In this document: in pieces, positions 31,617 through 43,489 of the stretch
Position numbering within the stretch: the first letter of the stretch is position 1
Layout: each line of letters opens with the position of its first letter
From: Paraphoma chrysanthemicola
Lineage: Eukaryota > Ascomycota > Dothideomycetes > Pleosporales > Phaeosphaeriaceae
Assembly (NCBI GenBank): GCA_020744225.1
Contig: JAGMWG010000019.1
Location: forward strand, 496,001-560,000
Reading direction: 5' to 3'
Length of the DNA: 64,000 nt
Notes under the pieces: generated by a model
What the model was told of the DNA's origin: nothing
The model's input: the letters and a program-made list of their open reading frames with translations, nothing else
The model's database searches: none
Made by a program: the position numbers and the translations under genes

Positions 31617-34212
31617 GCTGGCCTGCAGAGATGTCAGAGGTCGGGGTCTTGGGTATGGACTTGTGGATTTCGAGCTGCTGAAGGCGTGTCGAAGATTTCT
31701 GGAAACGCGAGGAAGAGGGAAGAGCCGTTGGTGTCATGGAAGGCGGGCTTCTTATGCACCGTGGGAAGCCAGGTGAAGGCGAAAATTTTGCGAACAAATG
31801 CCTCATTACGACACCCAGTTCCAGGCAGCTACTCGAGGTGACTGCGGAATTGCTCATAACAGTGCTGTTCGTTCTCCCGCTTGTTGACCGCTGTTTGCCA
31901 GGCAAAGTTACATGCACGCCGCATCCTGTTGCTGTAGCGACTCTCACAGAGGTTGGAACGGCGGGGGGAAGCGGCGATCGGTGCAGCTACCGTTATATAT
32001 CCTCAGTGTTGTGTAGGCCTTGAGCCTTGACTGTGGCTTATATTTGAAGCGGCAATTCCAAGTCGTTGCCAAGTCGTAGCGTTAAGAGATTCAGGCCTGT
32101 CTCCAAATTCTCGGCGGTACGAAAGCGAAACATGTGTCTCGTTGAAACAACTAAGTTGACACAGGCATATGCGTGATGACTCTCACAACAAACACACTGT
32201 ACCTTGGTATGTTCCAACGAAGTTGGGTTTTTGATTGAGCGAAGAACAGTTGCGCTGCAGTGCATGTGTCGACAGAAGAGCATGAAGTCGCGACTGACGC
32301 CGACTCCCTTTGCATGTAGTTACCTGAAAGGATTTGGGGTGAACAGAGTCGGCTCGTTGAGTTACGATATTGCTATTACGTGTATCGAGGAGTTGATCAA
32401 AGAAGCTTGGACCAAATGAAAATGCTAGAGAGTACATGTTCAAAGAAAAGGGTGACGACATTCTGCGAAGAAGTTCCTCAAGCCCATCATTATGTGGGCA
32501 TGAAGCTGAAAGTTGACATGGCTATTGGAGCCATCTTTTATAGATCGAAACCAGATGACTGTGTAGAAAAATACCGTGAAAGGACAACCCCTACCTTGCA
32601 CCGCGATCGACAGTGAAGAGCAGACACATGACTATGGAATTATGACCGCAACTCAGGTCTGAGCGGGTCGAGAAGTACCCATTGACAGGCCTGCCCGCTC
32701 ACAGCAGGCTGTATAGCCTCACGCACTTTTTCTAAAGAGTTTAAATATTGGGAAAGTGTTTTGAAGATATCCAGACGCCGAGAAAAGCGGACGTGAAGCT
32801 ACAATCAGCAACAGGTAAACTTGAATCAGCACGAATTGTTTCGGCTCTCGATCGGTCCCTTAGCCGCTCGCTCATTGCAATGAGACAGACAGCATCGAGA
32901 TAGTGATTACAATCCGATCGCAACTCGGGTCTGGCATCAGTATGCTTCCGAAGGAGACATCGGTGCTCCGAGAAACACGAGGATGAACTTAAAAGCTTGT
33001 GATGAGCGTATAATAACCCTGCTCCGTCGCGTACATGAACTGCGCTCAGAATAGCTCACTCGGGTCCGGGTCGTCAGCCGGCTCCCAACGAGTGATTGAT
33101 TACTGTCTTCTGGCATTCGATAGTGATGGTCGTGTGCCAAAGTCGATCCTACAGTCTCGGGCGTAGCGGAGAGCTTACACGGACATCGGGTCCGCTTCAC
33201 CCCCCACTTCTTCTCCAGACACCACGAATAGGGAAGCACACCGAGAGGCCGCATGTCAGACAGGTTGACTGCAACTGCACGCTGCAGAGAGGCGCGGTGC
33301 GCGAAAAGCAACCATTGCTGCAGGATACCAGTTGTGCAGCCGCATCGCAAGGGTGTCTGAATCACGCGGGTGGCGTTCAAGGTCACTGACTGGGGACGCG
33401 AAGCGTTCCAGGGCGGGCCAATGGAGGAATTCCAACACATGCAGGAGGACGGATCCTACGCCGGCTTTTGAAGAGCCGAGGGAAACTGCAGAAGAGGAGA
33501 CGAGGATGATGCAAATGCTATGGATGGTGGGTGCGCGTGAAGGTAGGCCAAGCTGTCAGGCAGCGAGCAACATGCCTCCTCACAGTATCACAGCACAGTT
33601 GCAGACGAGCCGCTACGACCCGACGGCGGTATTAACAGGTAGTACACAGGCCGGCAGGCTTGGGTGGGCACATAATGGGTGGAGATCAAGCGAGCGTGCA
33701 GGCGGCGACGGGGGATTATTGGCGGAGATGCAGCATCCTCTGAACGGTTTCGGCGGAATGGTCTGGCTAGCGCAGATCTTGCGACTAGCTTCCCGCCAGG
33801 CACGGACGCCTCAATTTTGACCACGGGTGCTGGGTGCTGGGTGTGCCTCACAAGCTCGCACGCGTCGAGGGCAGAGACGACGTGTGTCTTCAGCTGCTCG
33901 TCTGTCGCGGGGAAGTGCTGCTGGCCGCCGTGTCCTCTTCGCCGAAGCTGTGGCTCCACCCGTCCCCGAATAAATAGCAGCGGGCCCGCGTCGTCTACCA
34001 GTTGCAATAGTTCGTTTCTCTCTTCCGCTGCCAGCTGCCACAACCCCGCGTCGAGTCCAAAATACTGCAGGGACTAGTCGCCTACCGCGCATACTACCGA
34101 ACCTGCGTCGACAGCGAATTGAGCCGCAACACTCGCTGCCTTTACTTTCAGGCAGGTGCTCTCGCGTGTCGGCCTTCACACCCACCCTTTGTTCAGAGCC
34201 AGGACGTTCGCC
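31617..34212. other. Intergenic, 2.6 kb upstream of URA3
   Basis: Shared upstream region of the charged-protein gene (minus) and URA3 (plus). Frames at 32183-32461, 32937-33440, 33332-33820 and 33588-34043 overlap on opposite strands and have no domains. No RNA gene or transposon was recognised. Confidence 0.5.
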
Positions 34213-35444
34213 ATGTCTGCACATGCCACCCTCTCCAGCACCTACCGGGCGCGCGCCCAGCTGCCGTCCACGGGACCCCTGGCGTCGTACTTGCTGAGTC
34301 TGGTCTCGGTCAAGCAGACGAACCTCTGCCTCTCCGCTGATGTCGAGACGTCGGCCGAGCTGCTTCAGCTGGCCGAGGAGGTGGGCGACTCCATCTGCCT
34401 CCTCAAGACTCACTGCGACATCGTGACCGACTGGACCGACCGGACTGCACAGGCGCTGCGCGAAATCGCGCGGCGGAAGCGCTTCCTGATCTTCGAGGAC
34501 CGCAAGTTTGCAGACATTGGTGGTACGTCGCTTCCCGAACCATACCGCCCTCCGTTGCACCTTCCCCCGAGTCTTGTCCCACAGTTGGCTCACCCAGTGT
34601 AACAGAAACGGTGCAGAAGCAGTACACCTCGGGCCATCACCGCATTGCGCTCTGGGCCGAGATCACAAACGCACACGTCCTGCCCGGCCCTGCCATCGTG
34701 ACTGCCCTCGAGAAAGCTGCGGAAGCGACCATCGCCAAGTACAACACGGCCGTCCACACCGAGATCTCTGCCTCGCCCCGAACACAGCCAACCAATGGCG
34801 TCGACGACGACGAAGACGACGATGAGGACCACCAAAACGAGTCGGCCCTCGAGTCACCCATGGAGTTCGACGAGGAGCGCCGGCTGAGCATCAAGGCCAC
34901 GGATAGAAAACACAGCGTGGTCAGCGTCACCACAACATTGAGCATGCGCACCGAAAGCATCTCGCCCCGACCAGAGCCAGGCACCCTGACGGAAGACGTC
35001 TTCAACCTCGACACCGCTGCCGAGCTCATCCGCCTCGGCGAAGCACCTTTTCTCCGCTCTCTCCTCCTGCTGGCCGAAATGAGCTCAGCAGGCCACCTCA
35101 TGACGCCCGACTACCAGAAAGCGACTGTCGAAATCGCGCGGGAGCACCGTGAGTTCGTCATGGGCTTCATCGCGCAACGAAGTCTGAACACGGAACCGGA
35201 CGACAATTTCATCACCATGACCCCCGGTTGCCAGCTACCGCCGCCAGGCCAAGAGGGCAAGAAGTTGGGCGACGATCTAGGTCAGCAGTACAACACGCCT
35301 CGAAAGCTCATATTCGAACAGGGCTGCGACATCATCATTGTTGGAAGAGGCATCGTTCGCGCATCAGACCGGCAGGCTGAGGCTGAACGCTACAGGAAAG
35401 CAGCATGGGAGGCTTATCAAGAGCGCATTGGAAAGGAGCAGTGA
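34213..35444 (+). CDS. URA3: Orotidine-5'-phosphate decarboxylase
   Basis: Exons are 34213-34522 and 34606-35444, giving 382 residues. The intron uses the GTACGT donor at 34523 and the AACAG acceptor ending at 34605; this is the only join I found that restores ADIGETVQKQY, matching the family's ADIGNTVQKQY. The enzyme makes UMP from OMP in pyrimidine synthesis (pyrG/pyr4 in filamentous fungi). The catalytic FEDRKFADIG block (Asp-x-Lys-x-x-x-Asp) is complete, as are KTHCDIV, LLLAEMSSAG, TPGCQLP and IIVGRGIV near the end. Between WAEITNAHVLPG and LLLLAEMSS sits an insert of roughly 90 residues with an acidic run (DDDEDDDEDH) and many Ser/Thr. Similar inserts occur in other filamentous ascomycetes but not in yeast. 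An ATG 57 bases upstream is less likely to be the start. Confidence 0.95.
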
Positions 35445-36141
35445 TTGGTTACTCTGCTACAAGCATCAGCCAGAACGGCTCAGGCGTTTAGAAACAGGGG
35501 TGCATGCACGGATCGGCGTTGGCGAAGGCTATAATGCCAAGGAGAATTTACGAGAAATGCATTACATGAGGCACGATTGGATATTGTTCTCAACGAGGCG
35601 CTGTGAAGTCGCTTTCAAGCGAGCGTTGGGAATGCTTTACATTCGATCCACTGCAACTTCCACCTTGAATAGGACGACGTACACACCACATCCTATAATT
35701 GAACCCATGCAACGCGGGTATTTCAATCGCGGGTTAGGCCGCAGCCTCTATGGGTTAACCTGGCGATTCTTCAGTGTTGCACAAAGGTTCCCAGAAGGCG
35801 CAGGCCCTCAGTAGAGAAAATGCGCAAAACTGTCGAGGAGGCACTTTACGTCAACTCTCACCCAAGAACTGCCCACAAACTGGACCTAAGCATCGCCGGG
35901 GCGCTTCAGCCCTGCGTATGTCTTGTCCGACGTCACCCGTCCTCTGGAGGATTTAGGCGCGCAGCCATAGTGGATCCCAAGTCGGAAAACGGCAATGCCA
36001 TGACTTGGAGCACCAAATTGCACCCAACATAACATACAATGTATAAAAGAAACCTAGTACCTACCTACCTAGTCTTTCCAACTCGGAACTTACTTCCCCG
36101 CCATCTCCAATCTCCACGATATCTACAAATCTCAAGACAAG
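35445..36141. other. Intergenic
   Basis: 3' flank of URA3 and promoter of the secreted-protein gene. A TATA box and a tacctacctacc micro-repeat lie in the last 110 bases. Confidence 0.6.
36042..36049 (+). promoter_or_regulatory. TATA box of the secreted-protein gene
   Basis: tataaaag lies 93-100 bases upstream of the start codon at 36142, a suitable position for a canonical TATA element. Such elements are typical of strongly regulated genes. Confidence 0.6.
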
Positions 36142-36959
36142 ATGCATATCCGTAACCTCGTCTTCACGGCTGCTACCGCGGCTGCAGAGTTCATCGTTAT
36201 CACGAAGTACCCATCTGGTCTGTCGACGTTGGATGCACAACAGGTATGTTTTGTATAATCGATGAGGAGGTGTTTTTTGGGATGAGTAATGTTAGAGGGC
36301 TGATGAAGTGGGATAGCAAGCGTCGTATCTAGCTTCCGTGCTTCCAAATGTTCAATCCCAACTCCTGAATCTCGCGACAGATACATCGTATCTCGCGCGC
36401 GCGACGAGCGTTGTACCGCAGTTGAGGGAATTTGTTGAAACGGCTACGGTATGTTTCCTCTATTCACTCCCTTCCCTTACCCCTTCTCGTTTCTCCTCAT
36501 TTCAAGTGTGCGCAGTTCACCATCCATTTACGACGCGACATCATAGTCCAATCCCAGTAATAATACAACTCACATGACCGTGGACTGACGTGACAGGTCT
36601 CCATCCCACCCGTCGTAACCGCAACAGACGATATCCAAATCTTCACCACCGTACCGCCGTGGTATTCTGAGTTACCAAGTGGTGTGCGCGCGCTGTATGA
36701 CGAGGTTGGGAGTAGAGTCGAGGATGTGCTGAATGATGCGCAACCAACGGGAGCGGCGAATGCGAGCCAGAGCTTGAGCGTGATCCCGAGTGCGAGTGGG
36801 TCGCCAAGTGGAAGCAGCAGTGCGACTGGCAATGTGACACTGCCGGTAGCGTCGCCGACGGGGTCGCAGCCGCCGGAGTCGACGGGTGGTGTGGGCAGAG
36901 TGGGATTTGGGATGGGAATGGGTGTTTTGGCGGGGGTTGTTGGCTTGGTGATGTTGTGA
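36142..36959 (+). CDS. Small secreted, probably GPI-anchored protein (paralogue B)
   Basis: Exons are 36142-36243, 36317-36448 and 36597-36959; introns are 73 and 148 bases, both between codons; product 198 residues. No known domain. It has a short signal peptide (MHIRNLVFTAATAAA), then EFIVIT, a helical middle, the motif VPPWYSELPSGVRALYD, a long Ser/Gly/Pro/Thr-rich region with possible glycosylation sites, and a hydrophobic end (VGFGMGMGVLAGVVGLVML) suited to GPI attachment. It is a paralogue of the 28100-28679 gene: both first exons are exactly 34 codons with intron 1 in the same phase. It has a second intron, after FVETAT, that the other copy lacks (FVATAT is continuous there). A strong TATA box suggests regulated expression. 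Confidence 0.8.
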
Positions 36960-37349
36960 GACGATTTTGATGAGAGGATGAAGTGCGGTAATGGATGGGG
37001 AGAGAGATGGGGTAGCTGATCCTGCCGAAAGAATTCAGCAAGTGTGTGGTCTGCGAGAAGTCAATGCAGCAGCAATATGTCCCATCTCAAATATGAAAGT
37101 CATTGGACTGTTTGGTCGCCATGTACCTCGATGATTCGTGCGCGGTTGAGCTTGAGATGCTGCAGACTTCGGGACTTGTTGACTTGGGATATGCAGTGTT
37201 GCAAAAGCCTGGATGTCTTAGGAGCATTTTCCTACTTTTCTTTCTACTCGGAAAAGCGTTCGAGGATATACAACCCTATGTAAACAAGCAACTCGAATCA
37301 CCAGCCTGTGGCATATGATTACGAGCCCTGGTACTGCTGTGCGCAGCCG
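36960..37349. other. Convergent intergenic
   Basis: 3' ends of the secreted-protein gene and of the PHD gene. Nothing recognised. Confidence 0.6.
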
Positions 37350-40079
37350 CTAATCCAGCTCCATATGCTCAGCAACATGCTCAACCTCCTCATCACCCCC
37401 ATCATCCCACTCCCCACCATACCCACACTCACACTCCTCTCCCTCTCCATTCCCCACCGCCCATCCCGCTCTCTCCGCCTCTTCCTCTTCCGCCTCCCTA
37501 GCCATCCACTCAGCCCTATGCACCTTCCCGTTCCTATACGCCTCGCCCAACATCTCCGGCACAGCATCCTCATACCCAAACAACGCCATCCTCCCCAGCG
37601 CACCCTTTTCATACACCGACGCCTGGCCATCCACCCTAGGCACCTCGCTCATCGTCGCCAAACCATACGGATCCCGAACACCCAGCACACCACCAGGTCC
37701 CGGCATCCGGGCAAGCACATCTACCGCACTAAACGGCACCGACAACTCCCCCTCCACCAACTTCGACCCATTCCTCTCCGCCACCTCGCGGAAGTATCCT
37801 TCATTCCGACAATACTGACACAACATCGTCCCATGCCTTGCCCTGATCTTGCCTGATTTGTCCAGACACTCGTAATGATACCACCCAATATTGCACGTCA
37901 TGTTCGCGCACTGGGCGAGTTGGATGTGTGGCGTGCGTGCGGGTTTGCGGCAGTGGCATATGATTTCCTTGGTTTGGGGGATGCGTGCGATGGATGTGGG
38001 GAAGGTGTATTCGCTAATATGCGAGGGGATGTCTGTGATGCTGAGTTTTGCGTGTTTGGCCAAGAAAGGCGTGAATGGGGGTTGGGGTTTGGTTGGCTTC
38101 AGGTCTTTGAGGGTTGTTGGTTTAGGCGGTGGTGGGGGTTTCTTCTTGGATGCGGGTTTGATCTTGCGTTTAGGTGGTGTTGTGGTTTTTGGTTCCGGGG
38201 GCTCGAGTGCGGAATTGTCGTCTTCGGAGATGGTGGATTCGTCGGTGGTGACCCAGCTAGAGTTAGAGAGTCGCTGCTTTGGTGCGTGGCGTGGCATCAT
38301 CGTGGACTGAGTGGATCGAGAAGGATGGTCTTCTAGGCTCAATATTGTTTCAGACGTCAAGAACGAGCCTATGTTCGTGGTGCCATTTGCAGCTTGCTTG
38401 TAGATGACCATATCTGGCTTTGATGGGGTAGACTTCTTAACAGCGTTGACTACTGCGTTTGCGCTGATCTCGCGGCCGAATTTGCGTTGGGTTTTGTGAC
38501 TGTTGCGAGGCGATTCGGCGGTTTTACCGTGTTGTTCGTCGCGACTATTGTAGTATAAATTCTTTTGCTGACTCTTGTCTGACTTCAGAGTCTCCCGTAC
38601 TTTTGGTTGAGGATCGGATTTGATATGGGCGAAATCGGCTGGGGGTGACAGTGGCGTGGGAGAGCCGTGATCGAATCTTTCCCAGGCAGTTATAGTGTTT
38701 GGCCGCTCACAAGGTCGCTGGCTTGCGATTGACAATGTTTTGCGACGTTTGATTGTTGAGTTATCATTGTGTGAATCCAATGAAGTCAGGTCTTGCTCTA
38801 AACGCAGTGAAGTGTCACTGGAGAGGTCCTCGATCTTGGTTAGACCATGCTTTTGAGTTTGTTGAGCACGGGAAGCACTGCTGAAGCACTGGACAGAGTC
38901 TTGCTTAGTATTCACATCAGCTTCGGAGGGCCCATCGAGAGCAAGCGCTGCCTAAGATATCCGTCAGTAATCTGTTTGTGCACGACCAGTCGATCGTGAG
39001 CCGGCGGATGTCATGATGCTTACCAGCGTGCTCTTTTCATCCCACACTTCAGGGTGGGTTACCTGAAACCCTTGCTGGGAGTCTACACCAGGAGCTTGAC
39101 CTGCGCCCAGCTGTCTCACGTTCGTTGTATCACGACTGGACCTGAGCTGTCTCGCCTTGTCAAGCGCAATACGTCTGCATTGTCCATTCACAGCCGTAAA
39201 CGAACTTGGCCTACTTCGCTCCATGTCTGTCCAAGCAATCGCGCGCTTATCCATGAGCATCTCCAAGCATTCGCCGCAGTACTTTGGTGGATCAGGTGGG
39301 GTGAACTTCCCAATAGCTTGTGTCCACAACGGGTCTTTGCACATCTCGCCATTTCGGCGAAAAGCGAGCACGCGTCCGCGACACAGTGAAGAGTCGAAAG
39401 CAGGTGTCAGTGTTCCCCAGTGAATGAGTGGCTCGATAGTGACCAATGGGGACGGGCGGTTCGAGTCGGAGGATGGTAGTCGGCATCCGGCGAAGTCGCA
39501 GGTATTGGTTGAATTGTTGTCGAGGATGAACACATAGTTATCTGCAATTATCAGAGTCCTGTCAGGAACGAGGATTTGACACTTACCATCTAGAAGCTCG
39601 AATATCAGGTTGACATGTTGTGCGAGCAGACGGCGATCTTCGTGGACGACAGCTCGCTGAGGTGTTGGTGGTATGCGTGCTGTTCGATATTGTGAGGTGA
39701 CACCAGAGCATGTGCCCAAGGTTCTAGTAGCAGGAACTTGCGGCCATGGCGAGGTGCTACCCATGAGCTCTACATCCCAAAGCCTCGCTTGAAGGGTTGG
39801 CAAGTGGTCGTTTGCTACGTGCGCGATGGGCGTTACATGACCATACTCGTCCGTGATGGCACTCAATGGAAGAAGGCCGCCGAGGAAGCTGCGCAATGCG
39901 TCCGCGGTGGCTTATCCTGGCATTGGAAATGTATAGTATGAGCTGGAAGTATTGGCCTGCATCCAGTACACACCGTCTGCATTCCCGCTTTTGTCCACAT
40001 GCTTGCGTCCTTTGAGGTCGAGCGCCACCTCACTGTCTGACTCCATCTCGTGATCCTCGTCGTCCCAGTAGGAAGCCAT
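37350..40079 (-). CDS. PHD-finger protein (5' exon uncertain)
   Basis: Supported exons in coding order end with 39587, then 39541-39024 and 38951-37350. Introns are 39542-39586 (GTAAGT...GCAG, 45 bases) and 38952-39023 (GTAAGC...TTAG, 72 bases). Upstream, MASYWDDEDHEMESDSEV from 40079 looks coding but is separated by an in-frame TAA at 39912-39914. A 63-base intron 39911-39973 (GTGTGT...TAAG) would remove it and give 849 residues, though its AAG acceptor is unusual. The only domain I recognise is a PHD-type zinc finger late in the protein: CHC, QCANMTC, WYHYEC and CQYC give the C4HC3 order. PHD fingers often read histone H3 tails. Lys/Pro-rich blocks (KRKIKPASKKKPPPPP) precede it, and an acidic tail ends the protein. 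A chromatin role is inferred. Confidence 0.7.
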
Positions 40080-41255
40080 GTTGCCAGCAGATTGCGGGGT
40101 ATCGCCGCCTTGTGTCGTGATAGTTGACAGCTTGAAGATCGTGAATGTATACGCAAGTTGGGACAACTCATACAGCGCTCTCTAGCTTGCGTGACAGGTA
40201 CGACAATGAGCAACAATACTTAGCATACGGTCGAATAGCCACTCCGAACAGTCCAGAGGAGGTTTGAGAGCTGCAGAGGCTCAGGTGTGAGCGAGGCGCA
40301 CGCGGGGAAACTTTTGCGACCTCAACAGGACCACCACGCGTGGGAGACACGACTATCCAGAGTCTGCCAAGACTTTCCTCCCCAATGGGAGCGATGTAGC
40401 AGCACGGGAAGCACAAGTGATGAGGCTCTTCCACGGTCCAAAAGTCCGTCGCCCGCCTTGTACACAGATACACCGCGAGGAGAGACATGCTCTCCTGGGT
40501 CTGGGCTCGCCCATGTGCAATATAAGAAAGCTCTCGCCAACAATCCGAAAAGTCAGTGGAGGTGTTCACCACGTCCAGCAAGAAGCTGTAAAGGCACAGA
40601 ACACAGGTTCGAAATGAAATGACACAAAGCACGAAAGTGAAAGAGAGCTTCGAACGCACAGCTTGAACCTGCACATTGCTTGACCTACCTATCTGCGGGC
40701 TGCTGTTTATCCTATCCATCTGTAGAATTAGTGATAATGCTCGATCAATTTGTTCGAGCGCGAAGAGAATGTTTGTACGTCAGTGTCGGTGGTAAAGAAA
40801 GAAAGCGTCTTCAAAGCTTAATGGCATTCCTGCGGCCGAATGTGCTTCCGTCGCGTTAGTGATTGGGAAGCACCAATACTCTGCATGATTTTGGCATCCC
40901 TATGGATGCTATATATGAGTAAGGACAATTCGCCTGCCTGATCTTCGGCGGCAGAGTCTCATCAAATCTTGGTACTATGACGGTTTCGGTGCGAGAATTT
41001 CAAGTCTCTTCTCTGACGGACTAGCTAGCTGCTACGTTGCAACGAGGTGGAAGTCTTCATCTGAATAACATCGCCTAATTTTGGCGACGACAATCTAGCC
41101 TCGAATCTTGTATCCTGCCGACCATTACACTAGATGCACGCATGCTACCCAAACGCCCCCACGAAAATGCAAATCATTCAACATATCACCATCCCATCAC
41201 CTTCCACCCAGATCCTGACACCGCACAAATCTACTCCCTTCCCCAAACCCAATTC
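40080..41255. other. Intergenic
   Basis: Promoter of the PHD gene and 3' flank of the F-box-like gene. A frame at 40168-40719 (minus, 183 residues) has no domain and overlaps frames on the other strand. Confidence 0.5.
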
Positions 41256-42317
41256 TCACTCTTCATCCCCCTCATCCTCCTCAGACTCGGGTCTACACGC
41301 CCCACACACCTGATACAGCATTCCACAAAACTCCCTGACCGTAACGTCCCCCGCGCCATCAACACCAACCGCATGTCCCTTCATGCAATACCACGTCCAC
41401 GCCCCACCCTTACACTCGTCCCTCTCGAGATAATTCTCCCCCGGAGACCACGTATCCAGCGAGAACTTGATGCGATTCAGCCTCGGTCCCACGGGGCTCG
41501 TGTCCGCGAGCACAGTGCCCATGTTCTTGAACGACTGACACGCGTGATACCATATCCAGAGCGGATTCCATAGCGGATCACCGAGGGCTTTGGCTTCGAG
41601 GGTGAGGTTGGAGACGTTGCGGAGGGATGTGAGGTCTTGTCTGATTTGGCGGGCGAGAGTCCAATCGGATGAGTTCATGTTGCGGGGATCCGTGACGCCG
41701 AGCATGCTGGATGTAGTTACGAGGCGGAGTGTGCAGGAGCGTAGGCGGTTGAGTGTTGAAGGGGCGATGTGCCAGATGGTTTGTGTGGATGGGGTGGAGG
41801 GTGTGCGGGGATTGGATTGGTAGTTCTGTGGCGAGACGGTGAGGTGGAAGGTTGCGCGCTTGCAGAGGAGGTCCATGTATTCCGAGTGGATTTGTTTGCT
41901 GGCGAGGAGAATCCAGTTGCTGGGCTTGTGGTGGGGAGAGGAGGAGGATGTGGAGGACCAACGGGCTGGGAGCATCCAGTCTACTGTGGACGTGTGTTTT
42001 GGACATTTGGAAGGTACTGGGTAGGATGGATCTTCGACAAGATACTCGTATACCATATCCCGCAGCTCTTGTGGCAGCTGCAAGAATGGGAAGGGCTTTT
42101 TGCTATCTTCCTGCATCTTCCTATACTTCTTGTATGCCCAAAGTAGTAAGCTCGGTAAGACCACTGCGACCAAGGTGATCAAAAAACTTGCGACTGTTGT
42201 TTGTGACAGCGGGAAAGTGAGAAGATTCCTCCATACTGCAGGTGATTCGAGACTTATTATCGTGCTGGCGGCTCCGGAATCAGTGGCAGGTTGACTGCAT
42301 TGTGGAGTACTGTCCAT
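41256..42317 (-). CDS. Membrane-anchored F-box-like protein of unknown function
   Basis: Single exon, 353 residues. A hydrophobic span at about residues 40-65 (VASFLITLVAVVLPSLLLWA) is followed by KKYRK, so a single-pass anchor with the C-terminus in the cytosol is likely. FPFLQLPQELRDMVYEYLVE then matches the F-box-like start common in fungal families (LPxELRxxIYxYL). The rest has NWILLASKQIHSEYMDLL, which fits those families where a short helix follows a variable region, and ends in an acidic tail (ESEEDEGDEE). F-box proteins link targets to SCF ubiquitin ligases, but many fungal relatives lack proof of that. A membrane span before the motif is unusual. It is preceded by a divergent gap of 1.2 kb. 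Confidence 0.75.
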   Translation of the reverse strand: MDSTPQCSQPATDSGAASTIISLESPAVWRNLLTFPLSQTTVASFLITLVAVVLPSLLLWAYKKYRKMQEDSKKPFPFLQLPQELRDMVYEYLVEDPSYPVPSKCPKHTSTVDWMLPARWSSTSSSSPHHKPSNWILLASKQIHSEYMDLLCKRATFHLTVSPQNYQSNPRTPSTPSTQTIWHIAPSTLNRLRSCTLRLVTTSSMLGVTDPRNMNSSDWTLARQIRQDLTSLRNVSNLTLEAKALGDPLWNPLWIWYHACQSFKNMGTVLADTSPVGPRLNRIKFSLDTWSPGENYLERDECKGGAWTWYCMKGHAVGVDGAGDVTVREFCGMLYQVCGACRPESEEDEGDEE

Positions 42318-43489
42318 GCTGGCGCTCGGTTGTAGTTGCTTACGGGAACGGGTGAACGAAAGCCGTGTGCCGTGTCAAGCTACTTTGCACCTCCTTCGAC
42401 GATGGGCCCCTATTCGCGTGGCCGTATAAGAAGGCTGACTGTCTATTCTACGCAAAAGGGTCAGATCTGTCTCCTGCAAGTTGCTGCAAAAGCGCGAAGT
42501 GCGAAGTGCTGCGTGCAGTTGTGCGAGTGTCGGCCTGATGTGCAAGGCTCAGTGGGGAGCAGCGAGAGCTCAGAGGACTCTGCGCGATGCGATGAAAGTG
42601 AGCTGAGAATATGAGGGCGAGGTTTGTTGTAGGATACGTGAGGAATGAAGTGCGCGAGCTGAGATGTTCTGCAATACTGATGCCTTGCCCGCCCTCCTGG
42701 AAGAGGCAACCTGAAACGGGCGCTCATTCAGCCATCACCAACCATCGGCTTGCACAGCCCTACCACACCACGGTTCGCACCGCCACTATTGTCAATAGCG
42801 CCCACTCGTATAAGGTTATCTGAAGCGGACAGCTGTCTGTGCATCTTGATCGCTACGGCCCCGCTGAACAATGTGTCGCGTGCCTGTGCATTATTTGTTT
42901 CAACGCGGCCAGTCGCTTCCTGCACAGTGGCTAGTGCCGCACAGTGATCGCTGACTGGGGAGCCACTAGCGTCTTAACCTGCACATCGATATGTAGCAGA
43001 TATCGTGTTTGACAGTGATTCGTGACTCGTGGAAAGGAAGAATATAGTGTAGTCTGAATCTACTACAGGTAACAGTTCACGATAGTTTTAGTCATGCTTG
43101 AATCTTTCTGAGATCCTTCTCAAGCGTACTTTCGCTTCGCTGCCTGGGTGACCTGGACAAATATACACTTCAGAATAAATAAGTGAAGCCATTCATTGCT
43201 GATGGTGGTGATGTTTATGATTGTGTAATGTAAATTTTTGGCTGACCTAGCGGCCACCATTGAGTGTGCTTTTCAAAGCCATGCTTCTTCGTTTCAAAAC
43301 GATCTAGGTGGGATGGTGTGCCAGCCGTGCGCCTTTCTTGTCGGCTCACACGAGTGGCTGCTGGGTATCGTGCTGAGACCAAAGCTTTCTCATCCTTCTT
43401 GTGGACGGCGTCGGTCTTGACGCGCTCACCATCAGGGCCAAGCGCCATGAGCAGCGCTGGAAGTTGTACGCTCGAACCGTCAGCCATGT
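42318..43489. other. Intergenic
   Basis: Promoter of the F-box-like gene and 3' flank of LSM7. Short frames only; nothing recognised. Confidence 0.55.

Noticed and set aside
33332..34043. Overlapping plus and minus frames upstream of URA3
   Set aside because: They overlap each other in the probable URA3 promoter and have no domain.
34523..34597. Alternative URA3 splice acceptors at the ACAG near 34574 and the CCCAG near 34597
   Set aside because: The first adds a non-conserved insert within the catalytic loop and the second breaks phase; the acceptor ending at 34605 restores ADIGETVQKQY.
37308..37856. 182-codon plus-strand frame, rich in H, P and R
   Set aside because: Antisense shadow of the PHD gene, whose own frame has a clear zinc finger.
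40168..40719. 183-codon minus-strand frame upstream of the PHD gene
   Set aside because: Cys/Ser/Leu-rich, no domain, and overlapped by plus-strand frames.
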